A stretch of DNA of 64,000 nt, taken from contig NZ_AOHX01000026.1 in the NCBI RefSeq assembly GCF_000337735.1, positions 26,696 to 90,695 of the forward strand, in the 5' to 3' direction. The position numbers and the translations under genes are program-made. Positions within the stretch are counted from its first letter, which is position 1. Each line of letters begins with the position of its first letter. Of this stretch, positions 53,904 to 62,560 are shown one piece after another. This stretch comes from Natronorubrum sulfidifaciens JCM 14089 (GTDB lineage: Archaea; Halobacteriota; Halobacteria; Halobacteriales; Natrialbaceae). The notes beneath the pieces are model-generated. The model worked only from the letters and a program-made list of their open reading frames with translations, was not told the origin of the DNA and did no database searches.

Positions 53904-54914
53904 TTAATTGTACGAGATGTCTGCGCCGATCGCGAGTGCGTACTCTGTCCACTCAACCAGCTCTGTCGTCTCGGGACACACAACTGCATAGTACCAGTTC
54001 GGGGGGACAAAGAACGGTGTGCCCAATCGGAAACTTTCGTTCTGCGAATGCAGATCCCAAAGCATGATATCGTTCTGCTCAACGGTCGGTGAGATTTGAA
54101 TCTGGTATATCGCACGCCCACCGACCGATGCATAGACGCAGATAGGATGTTCCGTGGTGTTCTGATACCATGTATTGAGACTCCGGTTTATGTCTCCATC
54201 AGACATAATCCACGGACCACCACCACCGACTTCGTTTGAGAGATCGACGTATTCCTTCGTGACAGCGTGCTTGTCGTGCGTCACCGGCCCGTCAACGAAG
54301 ACCTGCGGGGTGATAATTCGGTCCTCGTTCAGCAGGATTCCCTCGTGCTGAATGTCGCCAGTCACGATACCGCCACCAGTCGGTAGCGCTCCTGTCTGAC
54401 TTGCTGTGACGTTGTGTGGATTACTGGTGTTCGGGATGTGATCGTTGACGGCTTGAGCAATGCCGTTGTGAGCATCAACAAGAGCAGCGAAGTCAGCGGT
54501 GCTCGGCGCACCAACCTGATCGTTCGTCACGTTGTGCGGGTTCGTGGTGTCCGCTTCGTGGTCGTCGATCTGGTCACGGATCGGTACTAAGTCTGCTTCC
54601 GTCTCCGCAACATCGGATCGGAACGCGACTTCGCGCCATCCGTTGTATTCCTCGTCGTAGATCGCGAGCCTACTGTTGTCGGAACGCCAGCACAGTTCAC
54701 CATTCTCCGGGCTGCCAGGATAGTTCGTCCCTTTCCCTGACTCGAGGCGCTTGTTCGTTAATGACACCAAGTGGTCGATGTCTTTCTGTGCGTTGTGGTT
54801 GAAGAAATTGTCCCACGCATCGACCGGCTGTTCGCCTTCGACGTAGTTGTAGCCATCCGGGTACTCTGACCCGGTATCGCCCCACGTCTTGAGATTAGAA
54901 GTGTAGTCTGCCAT
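53904..54914 (-). CDS. Tail fibre protein
   Basis: A 336-residue protein. The N-terminal part (residues 1-90) probably attaches to the baseplate. The middle has the fibre-type repeats DDHEADTTNPHNVTNDQVGA and NDHIPNTSNPHNVTASQTGA, a hallmark of tail fibres of tailed viruses. GDIQHEGILLNEDRII and HAVTKEYVD lead to a C-terminal beta-rich receptor-binding part (about 225-336). It should recognise the haloarchaeal surface. It is short for a fibre, and no second fibre gene is seen. Confidence 0.85.
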   Translation of the reverse strand: MADYTSNLKTWGDTGSEYPDGYNYVEGEQPVDAWDNFFNHNAQKDIDHLVSLTNKRLESGKGTNYPGSPENGELCWRSDNSRLAIYDEEYNGWREVAFRSDVAETEADLVPIRDQIDDHEADTTNPHNVTNDQVGAPSTADFAALVDAHNGIAQAVNDHIPNTSNPHNVTASQTGALPTGGGIVTGDIQHEGILLNEDRIITPQVFVDGPVTHDKHAVTKEYVDLSNEVGGGGPWIMSDGDINRSLNTWYQNTTEHPICVYASVGGRAIYQIQISPTVEQNDIMLWDLHSQNESFRLGTPFFVPPNWYYAVVCPETTELVEWTEYALAIGADISYN

Positions 54915-54916
54915 AG

Positions 54917-55558
54917 TTACTCGAGATAGCCAGCGTAGGTCCCACCGTCGCCTGTTGGTTCACCGTTTTCGTCGAGTCCGCCGTATCCGAACTCGGGATT
55001 GTTCTCACCAAGGTCGTAATCCTGCGGCGTTCTGTACGTGAATGTCCCTTGGATGCTCGTTTCTGTTTGATACCCTGCAGCAACGTTTTCGTTGACGATC
55101 TGTGCCAGCTCAGACGCGCTCAGGCCGAGTTTCTCAATCTCACTCCCCGGAGCGAAGACGAGAACTGTCCCTGGGTTATCTACCATCTCGCGGTAGCCGA
55201 TCCGCTCAACGTCAACATCGAGAATGCGAGCCAGTGCATAGAGAAGGTCGCCAACCGTTCCCTCCCCGGACATGAGCGCGAACCGTGCAAACACCCGAGC
55301 GCGGTATCGCTCCACTGGCTCATCCGTGTGTGGCGGAAGCCCCACCATCTTCGCCAACTCGAACAGTTGATCGATCGTCCGAGCATCGCGAACACGTATT
55401 GCATCAGAGACCGTCTGAACGTCCTCGTCCAATTCATCGATCGCGTGCCCAATCACATCGAGCAGCGCGTAATTGGGGCTGTTGGGATCGTTAGGGATGT
55501 ACGAGGGTAGCTCGTGGACTAATTGATCGCCGTTGGTACTCGCCTTCCGCTCACTCAT
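54917..55558 (-). CDS. gpI-like baseplate/tail protein
   Basis: A 213-residue protein: SYIPNDPNSPNYALLDVIGHAIDEL and GLPPHTDEPVERYRARVF resemble the P2 gpI/YmfQ-like proteins that join the baseplate to the fibres. Its position between baseplate J and the fibre matches P2 order. The ATG at 55556-55558 overlaps the end of the J gene by eight bases, arguing for coupling. Confidence 0.78.
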   Translation of the reverse strand: MSERKASTNGDQLVHELPSYIPNDPNSPNYALLDVIGHAIDELDEDVQTVSDAIRVRDARTIDQLFELAKMVGLPPHTDEPVERYRARVFARFALMSGEGTVGDLLYALARILDVDVERIGYREMVDNPGTVLVFAPGSEIEKLGLSASELAQIVNENVAAGYQTETSIQGTFTYRTPQDYDLGENNPEFGYGGLDENGEPTGDGGTYAGYLE

Positions 55559-56777
55559 GGGAGATCGTAATCGAATCGTCGATCGCACTGGTTAGCGCCT
55601 GTTCGTTGAACTCCACCGAGAGATTCGCAGTCTCAGTTGGTGGATCAACTCGTCCAATTTTTAGATCAGTAACGTCGTAGACTCCGCGAACGCTACGGAT
55701 CGCGAACTCGACCTCACCATAGAGCACGTCCCCGCCAACATCGACCTTCCCCTGAATCTCGTTTTCACTCGAGAGGACACCGCCAATATACGACGTAATA
55801 GAGTCCCTCACGGCAACGTCGCCCTCGTACTCGTCCGTTGTCTGGAGGGTTGCATCAACGTAGATTGGGACCACGTTCGGCCTCGAGAACTTGACCTCGT
55901 GTGTCTGCCCGTTCGGTAGCCGACCCTCAACCTCAACCAGCTCACCGTTGACGCCACCCCACGCCGTGTCACCTGCGGCCTTCTTCTCGATGATCATGTC
56001 ACCGATTGACTGGTCTTCGCCGCCGTCAACGACTAACTCAAATGAGTGGGCCGGAAGGCCACCCGAACTAGTCTGATCGATGTTCGTGTCGTTGATGAAG
56101 ATACCAACACTGCGAACGTCATCGACACTCTGGACCGCAGTAATCAACGCAGGTGCTGTAGACGCAGAACCTTCCGCCAGGTCTTCCTTTGCACGCTCGC
56201 GCAGCTCATTGTCTGTCTCTTCGTTGCGACCACCGGACGTGCCCTCCTCGTTCGTCACCGCGTCGATCCCCGTCGGTGGACTCGGCATCACGGTGATCGT
56301 GTTCGAGCCAACGTTTCCGTTGATACCGCCCTCGAGCGCACGAATCGGGACCGTGATCTCTGTCTCTCCCTGCTCGATGATCGCAGTTTCCCGTGTTAGG
56401 AACCGAACCGGATCGATACCCTCAGTCTGTACGATCATGCCCGATGGGATTGCGTAATCGATCGATGCGGGACTGTTTCGATAGAACGTCACCTCTCCCT
56501 CTGCACGTTCAGCCTCGCGACGAGGGACTCCGATCAACGCCGTCAGTAAGTCCAATGCTCGCCCTTCAGCGTAGTCGATTTGTGCAGAACTCAGGACGAG
56601 ACCGATATGCTGCTGCGCTTCCGCAAGCCGATTCGCGACCGGCTGATAGAAGAGACGGAAGACAGCCAGTTGTTCATCGTTCAGATCCTCACCAAAGTAC
56701 TCTTTTGCGTCCTCGAGCAGTGCCTCAATGATGTCGTCACTGCTGTCCGGCTGAAAATGTCCATCCTCGATTTTCAT
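55551..56777 (-). CDS. Baseplate J / gp47-like protein
   Basis: A 408-residue baseplate wedge protein. Landmarks are QIDYAEGRALDLLTALIGVPR, EGEVTFYR, IPSGMIVQTEG, VPIRALEGGINGNVG and the GGRNEETDNELRERAK motif of the baseplate J family, followed by a strand-rich C-terminal part. It builds the hexagonal baseplate ring of the contractile tail with gp25 and gpI. It is adjacent to the gp25-like gene with no gap. Confidence 0.92.
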   Translation of the reverse strand: MKIEDGHFQPDSSDDIIEALLEDAKEYFGEDLNDEQLAVFRLFYQPVANRLAEAQQHIGLVLSSAQIDYAEGRALDLLTALIGVPRREAERAEGEVTFYRNSPASIDYAIPSGMIVQTEGIDPVRFLTRETAIIEQGETEITVPIRALEGGINGNVGSNTITVMPSPPTGIDAVTNEEGTSGGRNEETDNELRERAKEDLAEGSASTAPALITAVQSVDDVRSVGIFINDTNIDQTSSGGLPAHSFELVVDGGEDQSIGDMIIEKKAAGDTAWGGVNGELVEVEGRLPNGQTHEVKFSRPNVVPIYVDATLQTTDEYEGDVAVRDSITSYIGGVLSSENEIQGKVDVGGDVLYGEVEFAIRSVRGVYDVTDLKIGRVDPPTETANLSVEFNEQALTSAIDDSITISHE

Positions 56778-57098
56778 CTACGATAAAGTCAGATTAAATG
56801 TTTCGCCAGCGAGGTAGATGATAGAGACGTCAATCGAATCAACGGCGTCCTCACTGGGGGATACAACGATCGATGAGATCGAATCAATCCGGCCATGCAC
56901 TCGAGCGACACGCTGAACCTGAAGCTCGATACTTCGAATTACATCCGGGCTATTGAACGAGCCAACCTCCTCCGATAGATACGCGGTAAGCCAGAGACGA
57001 AGTGACTGCTCGAATTGCTCACGTCCATCGACGATCTCGAGGTCGTTCCTCGGCCCGATGACGATCTCGAGGTTTTCGTCTAACTCCAGATCCTTCAT
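56778..57098 (-). CDS. gp25/gpW-like baseplate wedge protein
   Basis: A 106-residue protein with the gp25 signature pattern: GREQFEQSLRLWLTAYLSEEVG, then SPDVIRSIELQVQRVARVHGRI and a final strand pair. gp25 links the baseplate wedge to the sheath. The ATG overlaps the spike gene stop (ATGA). The length fits the family. Confidence 0.85.
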   Translation of the reverse strand: MKDLELDENLEIVIGPRNDLEIVDGREQFEQSLRLWLTAYLSEEVGSFNSPDVIRSIELQVQRVARVHGRIDSISSIVVSPSEDAVDSIDVSIIYLAGETFNLTLS

Positions 57099-57568
57099 TC
57101 GGCCCTCGTCTTGTCCGTGTACTCGGGAATTACATCTGTGACGTTCCCATCGCCATCTCTCTGTACTTCCAACCCCGTGATGAGCGGAACGCCCGCTTCA
57201 CCGAGATCGATCTCCTGACCGTCAACGTGGACCGTTCCGCTCGCCCGAACGTGAACGTCAAAGCTCTCACCCGAGCGCTGTACGCGGATCTCGGTGTCGT
57301 CGTCGAACTTGAACGCAAAGTCGCCTTCCGCCAACGAATCCGGTATCTCGAACGGGGGCGCACTGTGCGGGAAACGGGCAACGAACTCTCGATCCGTCTC
57401 CGCTACCTCTACAACGTCGCCTTCGTGCGGAACGATCCACATACCAGAAGCGGGCGTTAGGAACCGCATCTGCCTGCCTTCACTTCGTGGCGTTAGCGCG
57501 ACGTTCACGAATATGTCTGCAGACTGTTCATCAACAGTGACCGATGTGACTCTACCTAACTGAACCAT
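57095..57568 (-). CDS. gpV-like baseplate spike protein
   Basis: A 157-residue OB-fold spike-base protein: LGRVTSVTVDEQSADIFVNV, then WIVPHEGDVVEVAETD and the later EIRVQRSGESFDVHVRASGT beta repeats. This is the gpV family, the central spike under the tail tube that punctures the envelope. It is short, without a long spike extension. It lies between hub gene D and the gp25 gene as in P2-like viruses. Confidence 0.82.
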   Translation of the reverse strand: MVQLGRVTSVTVDEQSADIFVNVALTPRSEGRQMRFLTPASGMWIVPHEGDVVEVAETDREFVARFPHSAPPFEIPDSLAEGDFAFKFDDDTEIRVQRSGESFDVHVRASGTVHVDGQEIDLGEAGVPLITGLEVQRDGDGNVTDVIPEYTDKTRAE

Positions 57569-57574
57569 AGTATC

Positions 57575-59005
57575 TCACCAGAACCAACTGAACCACCCAT
57601 CGTCGTCATCATCGTCGTTGCTGCCACCGAAGATCCACCAGCCGTCGTCTTCTTCTTGAGCTTGCCAGTAGTCGTCTACCGAGTCGTACACATCGAGGCT
57701 CTGTCGATCCACCATGTACGACTTCGAGTCGATGTCGTCAGGTACACCGCCCACCGAGACGGTGATCTGCCAGCCGACTCGCGTGTTGATCTGATGCTGT
57801 ATCTCGTTCACGACGAAGTGGCCACCATCGACTTCACGGCGACAGTGTTCACCGATCCGCTGTGAGACGAGGATCGAGTCACCGATATTCAACGTCACCA
57901 GCCCTTTGTCGTTGTCGGAAGCCAGCCCATTGAAGACGATATTTCCGTTCTTATAGCGGGCGTACTCGCCAACCAGAGTCGCCCGCACGTAACGCTCGAG
58001 TGCTTCCTGTGAGCGGATACGTAGTGGCTCCTCGAACGCGAGAACTTCATCGCCATCGTTGATCCACGCTTCCGCCTCGGGATACAGGTTTGCCGTGTTG
58101 CGTCCCCGATCGTCAGGATACAGGTGTGAGGAACCCTTCGCCATGACGCGGTTGATGTGACTGTGGCCCTGCGTGACGTTGTACTCCTTGATCCGGTACT
58201 CGTCACGATCGGGATTACCGTAGATTGGTAGGATTTCTTTGTCCGTCAGCTCGGGAAGGCCGATCCATAACCTGCCATCTTCCTTTACCCACGCGGTGAG
58301 ACCGAACTCGTTGCACACCTCCATGAGCGCCTCGAGAAGTGGTGTGTTATCAAACGAGAACCCTCCCTCGTAGTTCGGAGTGTCGATACCAGGCATCACG
58401 TCCAAGAACTGATCTGCGGCCCACACTGTCGCTGTCTCGAACGCTCGGGCAGCTTTAGCACGATACCGATCGTCACCTGCTGTCCGTTCATGGATCGTCG
58501 TTCCGTCCATGTCGAAGTTGAAGATGTCCGAGATCACCTGCCGGTTATTCCGCGAGACCTGCGACTCGAGGCCTTCCTCAACGAACCGGATTCCTGTAAT
58601 CGCTCGGTGGGGGTCATGAAGCTCGCGCCAAATCGTGCGAATAGCGATGTTCGGCGTCACTGAATCCCATGTCTTCGTGATCGTACTCTTGTTGAACAGC
58701 TTCAGTGGGTCGTGAAAGGAGATCCATGCCTGCTCGTCACCCTGTACGATGCTGATCTCTTGGGGATCGAAGAGATACCGACCCTGTACCACGTCACCGA
58801 TTGCGATGTGAACTGGCTCGTACTCTAAGCCCTCTTCATCATGGCGGTCAGAGAGGAGGTACGCCGCTTCCGTCGAGACCTTTGCTCGAGCATGGATGAA
58901 GCGGTCACGCTGTACCCGAATCGTTAGCTCATACGCCCGAAGTACGACGCCAGATCGAAGAAAGCGAAGCTCAACGCCGTTCTGAAAGTTACAGGCTTGG
59001 GTCAT
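57575..59005 (-). CDS. Tail hub protein (gpD, late control D)
   Basis: A 476-residue hub protein. The N-terminal and middle domains match the gpD family (LKLFNKSTITKTWDSVTPNIAIRTI, LLEALMEVCNEFGLTAWVKEDG, SQRIGEHCRREVDGGHFVVNEI). It trimerises at the tip of the tape and binds the spike. The last 30 residues are unusual: DDGWWIFGGSNDDDDDDGWF-type sequence rich in Trp, Phe and Asp. It follows gene U with no gap and precedes gpV. Confidence 0.85.
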   Translation of the reverse strand: MTQACNFQNGVELRFLRSGVVLRAYELTIRVQRDRFIHARAKVSTEAAYLLSDRHDEEGLEYEPVHIAIGDVVQGRYLFDPQEISIVQGDEQAWISFHDPLKLFNKSTITKTWDSVTPNIAIRTIWRELHDPHRAITGIRFVEEGLESQVSRNNRQVISDIFNFDMDGTTIHERTAGDDRYRAKAARAFETATVWAADQFLDVMPGIDTPNYEGGFSFDNTPLLEALMEVCNEFGLTAWVKEDGRLWIGLPELTDKEILPIYGNPDRDEYRIKEYNVTQGHSHINRVMAKGSSHLYPDDRGRNTANLYPEAEAWINDGDEVLAFEEPLRIRSQEALERYVRATLVGEYARYKNGNIVFNGLASDNDKGLVTLNIGDSILVSQRIGEHCRREVDGGHFVVNEIQHQINTRVGWQITVSVGGVPDDIDSKSYMVDRQSLDVYDSVDDYWQAQEEDDGWWIFGGSNDDDDDDGWFSWFW

Positions 59006-59491
59006 CTATATCAGATACGAGCCGCGACCCCGTTGGCGGCTACTTCGGCCATCATTCACGATACCACTCCCAGCAAACCGCATATGCTCAGCTTCGTCTT
59101 CGCCAGTGCTGACCAGATCAAGCGTGTACTGCCAGAGGAAGTCGTTATTCCGCGAATCCCATCCGATCGGCCCTTCGTAGTCACCTTGCATGACACGAAC
59201 GTTTCCAGACCAACCGGGGGTAATCAGCGTCGCCTCCTGATTATGATCGAGAAGGCGCTCGAACGAGCCGAGTTCCGAGTGAAGCAGATTGCCGCTGATA
59301 TGGACCTCCCGGTTCCGCCCATGTATCTCGAACACGTCCTCGAGTCCGCAAAAGTTCGCGTGACGGACGAGATTGCGCTCCTTTCCGACCTGGATTCGGT
59401 TCGGGACGTATGTCGGAGTGAAGTTCGCACCGTTACCACGAACGCGGAACGGGAGACCCTTCTGCCCAGGAATATCGATACGGCTACTCAT
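59006..59491 (-). CDS. gpU-position tail protein
   Basis: A 161-residue protein starting MSSRIDIPGQKGLPF. The sequence (FERLLDHNQEATLITPGWSG, QYTLDLVSTGEDEAEHM) suits a tail terminator or hub-adjacent protein. Position between tape measure and gpD matches P2 gene U. Direct homology is not evident. Its ATG shares one base with the stop of the tape measure gene, showing tight coupling. Confidence 0.7.
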   Translation of the reverse strand: MSSRIDIPGQKGLPFRVRGNGANFTPTYVPNRIQVGKERNLVRHANFCGLEDVFEIHGRNREVHISGNLLHSELGSFERLLDHNQEATLITPGWSGNVRVMQGDYEGPIGWDSRNNDFLWQYTLDLVSTGEDEAEHMRFAGSGIVNDGRSSRQRGRGSYLI

Positions 59492-61326
59492 TACGGCATC
59501 TCCGTGCTTTCGTCAATATCCCGCTCCTGACGATACAGGCCGGGGAAGTCGTCTTTCAGTCTGTTCTGTGTCTCACGATCGTAGCTTCCGTTAATGATGA
59601 TCGTATTTCCACCCGCAGCGGAAGGGCTAGCGCCGAAGCTACCACCATATCCACCACTGAAGCCGCCGCTTCCGTGTCCACCAGTGTCCGGGGCAGCAGC
59701 GTCGATTGCTCGAGCAGCGGCGATACCAGCACCGACAGCGAGTGTCGCAAGTCCGAGCGTGGCAACACCGAGGAGCAGCGCCTTCGCTTTCGAGGCGGCA
59801 ATAGCCGCAGCTGCATAGGCGTACAACGCACCCGCAGCTTGCAGTAACGGGCCAACGAGTGCGACAAACGCCGCACCAAGTCCCATCGCTTTCACGAGTG
59901 CCATCATCTTGACGACCTTCGTGAGGAGGATCAGGAACGCAGTGCCCGCGATGATCGTTGCGGTGATTCCGGCGACCCACTTGTTCGTGAAGATGTTCGC
60001 AATTCTCGTCAACACGTCAGCGACCGGCTGCAGAACCGAGAAGAGGAACGCCCACAGCATAAAGATCCGATAGATCAGGATCAGCAGGGACTTGCCAACA
60101 CTGAGGACCGCGATAATCGCCTCCTGGTTCTCATACAACTCGAGGACGAGCCACTCGAAGAAGTTCAGCAGATTCGTTCCCATCAACTGTCCGAACCGGG
60201 ACGTGACCTGCGATATTTCGGGCTGTAGCTGCACCGCCTTCTGAATCAGCGCGTCAACGAAGTTGATGAGGCCGTGTCCGTGACTACGGAGTGCCGGAAC
60301 GAAGACAGTGAGTTGCTGTAGAGTTCCGGTCAACCGACCGAGTGCATGGGGTGCTCGTCGGAAGAACTGATCCATGATCGGCGCGAACGTCTTCGTGACC
60401 GGCTTGAACACCTTGAAGAGTTCACGACCGAACAGACGCAGCCGGACCTGTGCTAAATGCAGCGAATCGGCTGCGTTCTCACCAAAGCCGATCAACCCGA
60501 GCAGGCCAACGCTCAGCCCAGCAGCGGCGGTCGCCCCCATCGTGGCTGCGAGACCTGCAACTGCCGTGTACATGACCGCCATGAACGGCATCATGAACGC
60601 GAAGAGGTCCTGTGACAGCTGTCCTTTCGGGATTAGCCACTTGTACGCGCCACGCAGTGTTCGACGGGCAAATGTCGGCTCACGATCCTGGTCGCGGCCA
60701 CCACCTCCTGAACCACGTCGTCCTCCACCACCCCCTCCGCCACTTCCGCCACCAGATTGCTCCCTGCGGAACGCGAGGAAGTTATCAAAGATCGTTGGCG
60801 GGATAAGGTTCTCAGCGATACGCTCACGCTGTCGCTGGCGCATAGCCGCACCCTTCGGTGAGAGGTCATCAGGAAGCCTGTACTCTCGAGGTGGCTTTGG
60901 TGCGACACCCTCAAACTCTCTTGCTCGCTGTGTTGAACGCGATATGCGGCCAAGGAACGAACTCGAGGCTGCCGATCCATGCAACCCACCAGTGGCCGCT
61001 TTCATCGCTGCCAGCTTTGCGGCTGCCCGATCGACCTGATTATCGTGAACGCGAAGCCTGACGTGCTCGGTGGAACTGAGCGACTCTATTTTCGCCTTTG
61101 TCCGGTCGATCTTCCCGTCACCATGAACCGCCGTGAGGATCTCGATAATCTCGTCGAGTGACTCGAGCTTCAACTTGAGCCGGTCAACGTCACCAGTCCC
61201 TGTGATCTCGAGACGTGGCGTGAGAACCTTTCTGCTGATCTTATCGAGCTGCTCATCGAGACGGGTCAGCGTATCGCTGAAGTTGTCGATGAGGTTGACG
61301 GTGACTCTAACGCTATTGCTACTCAT
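59491..61326 (-). CDS. Tape measure protein
   Basis: A 611-residue protein: an N-terminal coiled-coil region (residues 15-125), a Gly-rich linker (about 190-220), then hydrophobic helices (about 235-280 and 420-560) and a short C-terminal tail. The mixture of coiled coil and membrane-like helices is standard for tape measures, which set tail length and form a channel during injection. At about 0.15 nm per residue this predicts a tail near 90 nm. It overlaps the small upstream gene by eight bases. Confidence 0.85.
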   Translation of the reverse strand: MSSNSVRVTVNLIDNFSDTLTRLDEQLDKISRKVLTPRLEITGTGDVDRLKLKLESLDEIIEILTAVHGDGKIDRTKAKIESLSSTEHVRLRVHDNQVDRAAAKLAAMKAATGGLHGSAASSSFLGRISRSTQRAREFEGVAPKPPREYRLPDDLSPKGAAMRQRQRERIAENLIPPTIFDNFLAFRREQSGGGSGGGGGGGRRGSGGGGRDQDREPTFARRTLRGAYKWLIPKGQLSQDLFAFMMPFMAVMYTAVAGLAATMGATAAAGLSVGLLGLIGFGENAADSLHLAQVRLRLFGRELFKVFKPVTKTFAPIMDQFFRRAPHALGRLTGTLQQLTVFVPALRSHGHGLINFVDALIQKAVQLQPEISQVTSRFGQLMGTNLLNFFEWLVLELYENQEAIIAVLSVGKSLLILIYRIFMLWAFLFSVLQPVADVLTRIANIFTNKWVAGITATIIAGTAFLILLTKVVKMMALVKAMGLGAAFVALVGPLLQAAGALYAYAAAAIAASKAKALLLGVATLGLATLAVGAGIAAARAIDAAAPDTGGHGSGGFSGGYGGSFGASPSAAGGNTIIINGSYDRETQNRLKDDFPGLYRQERDIDESTEMP

Positions 61327-61603
61327 CAGAACCTACGTTGACGTACGTCGTTGACTCGCCGCCACCGCCGTTCGGTTGCGCCATACTGTTCATCACAGGG
61401 CCAGGGCCACCGGACCCTGCCCCGTTCATCGCCTGTTCGTGTTCCTCCTGCTCTTTGACAATCGACAACTCGAGGACGTATCGCTGAAGTGGGGTCAGTT
61501 CGGCCTGCGTCTTCGCGAGCGGAACGCCCGCCTTCGTAGAGATCAGGTATCTACCGATCCCTGAACCCGTTTCCACGAAAGCGCTCAGCGTCGCGAATGT
61601 CAC
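61319..61603 (-). CDS. Tail assembly chaperone, second frame
   Basis: This frame gives about 94 residues from GTG 61603 (TFATLSAFVETGSGIGRYLI, ELTPLQRYVLELSIVKEQEE, then a Gly/Asn-rich end). It overlaps the first chaperone gene by about 53-65 bp in a different frame, before the tape measure gene, the classical position of the frameshift-extended chaperone (like gpE/gpE'). No ATG exists; only GTG 61603 and TTG 61615. A +1 or -2 frameshift in the overlap would fuse it to the upstream protein. Confidence 0.65.
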   Translation of the reverse strand: MTFATLSAFVETGSGIGRYLISTKAGVPLAKTQAELTPLQRYVLELSIVKEQEEHEQAMNGAGSGGPGPVMNSMAQPNGGGGESTTYVNVGSDE

Positions 61604-62033
61604 CCGAGAGATCAAGAACTTCGCCGCCTAATTCGACAGAATAGCCACCGACCATGTTCTCGACCATGAAGTCAACCTCGTCCTGCGTGTAGCCCATCGC
61701 TTCGCCATCGATTCCGAGCTTCGCGGCCTTCTGCATGAGAACAACGAAGTCCTCGTCGAACTGCGAAATATCGATGGGAGCACCATCGCCATCCTCGGCT
61801 TCCGCATCCTCTTTCGCTTCGCGGATCTGCTCGACGGCCTCTTCCTCGTCAATGTCGAGAAGTTCCTGCATCATCGCCGTGATCGGAAGGAACTCAGCGT
61901 CAACGAGGGGGCGCAGAACAACGTCAACCGTCTCACCGAGAATCTCGAAATCGAGAGTCTCACGGTAGTCTTTTCCGCGAACAACCATATCCATCAGCGT
62001 CGATCGGCTCTTCTCCGTAGTGTCGTCAGTCAT
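61551..62033 (-). CDS. Tail assembly chaperone, first frame
   Basis: A 160-residue protein: DMVVRGKDYRETLDFEILGE, then LPITAMMQELLDIDEEEAVEQ, a long acidic helix and EDFVVLMQKAAKLGIDG. It sits between tube and tape measure and matches tail assembly chaperones in size and place. Such proteins bind the tape measure during assembly and are absent from virions. The stop TAG at 61551-61553 lies within the second frame. Confidence 0.78.
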   Translation of the reverse strand: MTDDTTEKSRSTLMDMVVRGKDYRETLDFEILGETVDVVLRPLVDAEFLPITAMMQELLDIDEEEAVEQIREAKEDAEAEDGDGAPIDISQFDEDFVVLMQKAAKLGIDGEAMGYTQDEVDFMVENMVGGYSVELGGEVLDLSGDIRDAERFRGNGFRDR

Positions 62034-62090
62034 AGTGAAGTAGAGAGTGTAAAGGGGAGGAACGGGAGTCTGCGTCTGCTCGATTGGGAT

Positions 62091-62498
62091 CTATGCGGCG
62101 TCAGTCGGGTTCGTATCCTCGTCTTTCGACATCGCGACGAACTCAAAGCTCGTCTCGGTGGTTTCACCGGACGTGACCTCGTAGCCCTGGCTCGTCACCA
62201 AGACGGTATCATACGAGGTAGCGTCACCATTGAGATGTGTAATGACAATCGCAGGGAGAACCTTCGGAACGCCGTTCCCATCGAAGAACTTGTCCTCGAG
62301 ATCCTTCTTGTTGCCCTTGACCGTCATATTCCCCGAGTACTCTATCTGCGTAATCGCGAACCCGGACGGGATGATGTTACCCGCACCGTAGATCGTCTCA
62401 ATCTCAATGTCCTTCGTGACACTGAGCTGTTCAACTGGTACTTGTTCCTCACCGACGTTGACGCGAATGTCCGCCGCTGATTCCTTTCGATTGACCAT
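62091..62498 (-). CDS. Tail tube protein
   Basis: A 135-residue protein with a beta-rich sequence (QVPVEQLSVTKDIEIETIYG, GFAITQIEYSGNMTVKG, TSYDTVLVTSQGYEVTSGE) characteristic of contractile-tail tube subunits. It assembles into the inner tube through which DNA passes. Position between sheath and chaperones supports the call. Confidence 0.85.
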   Translation of the reverse strand: MVNRKESAADIRVNVGEEQVPVEQLSVTKDIEIETIYGAGNIIPSGFAITQIEYSGNMTVKGNKKDLEDKFFDGNGVPKVLPAIVITHLNGDATSYDTVLVTSQGYEVTSGETTETSFEFVAMSKDEDTNPTDAA

Positions 62499-62560
62499 AG
62501 AAGATTAAAGAAGAAACTGCAAACTGCTCGTAGATTGCTCAGAAGTGCCGGAATCGGGCC

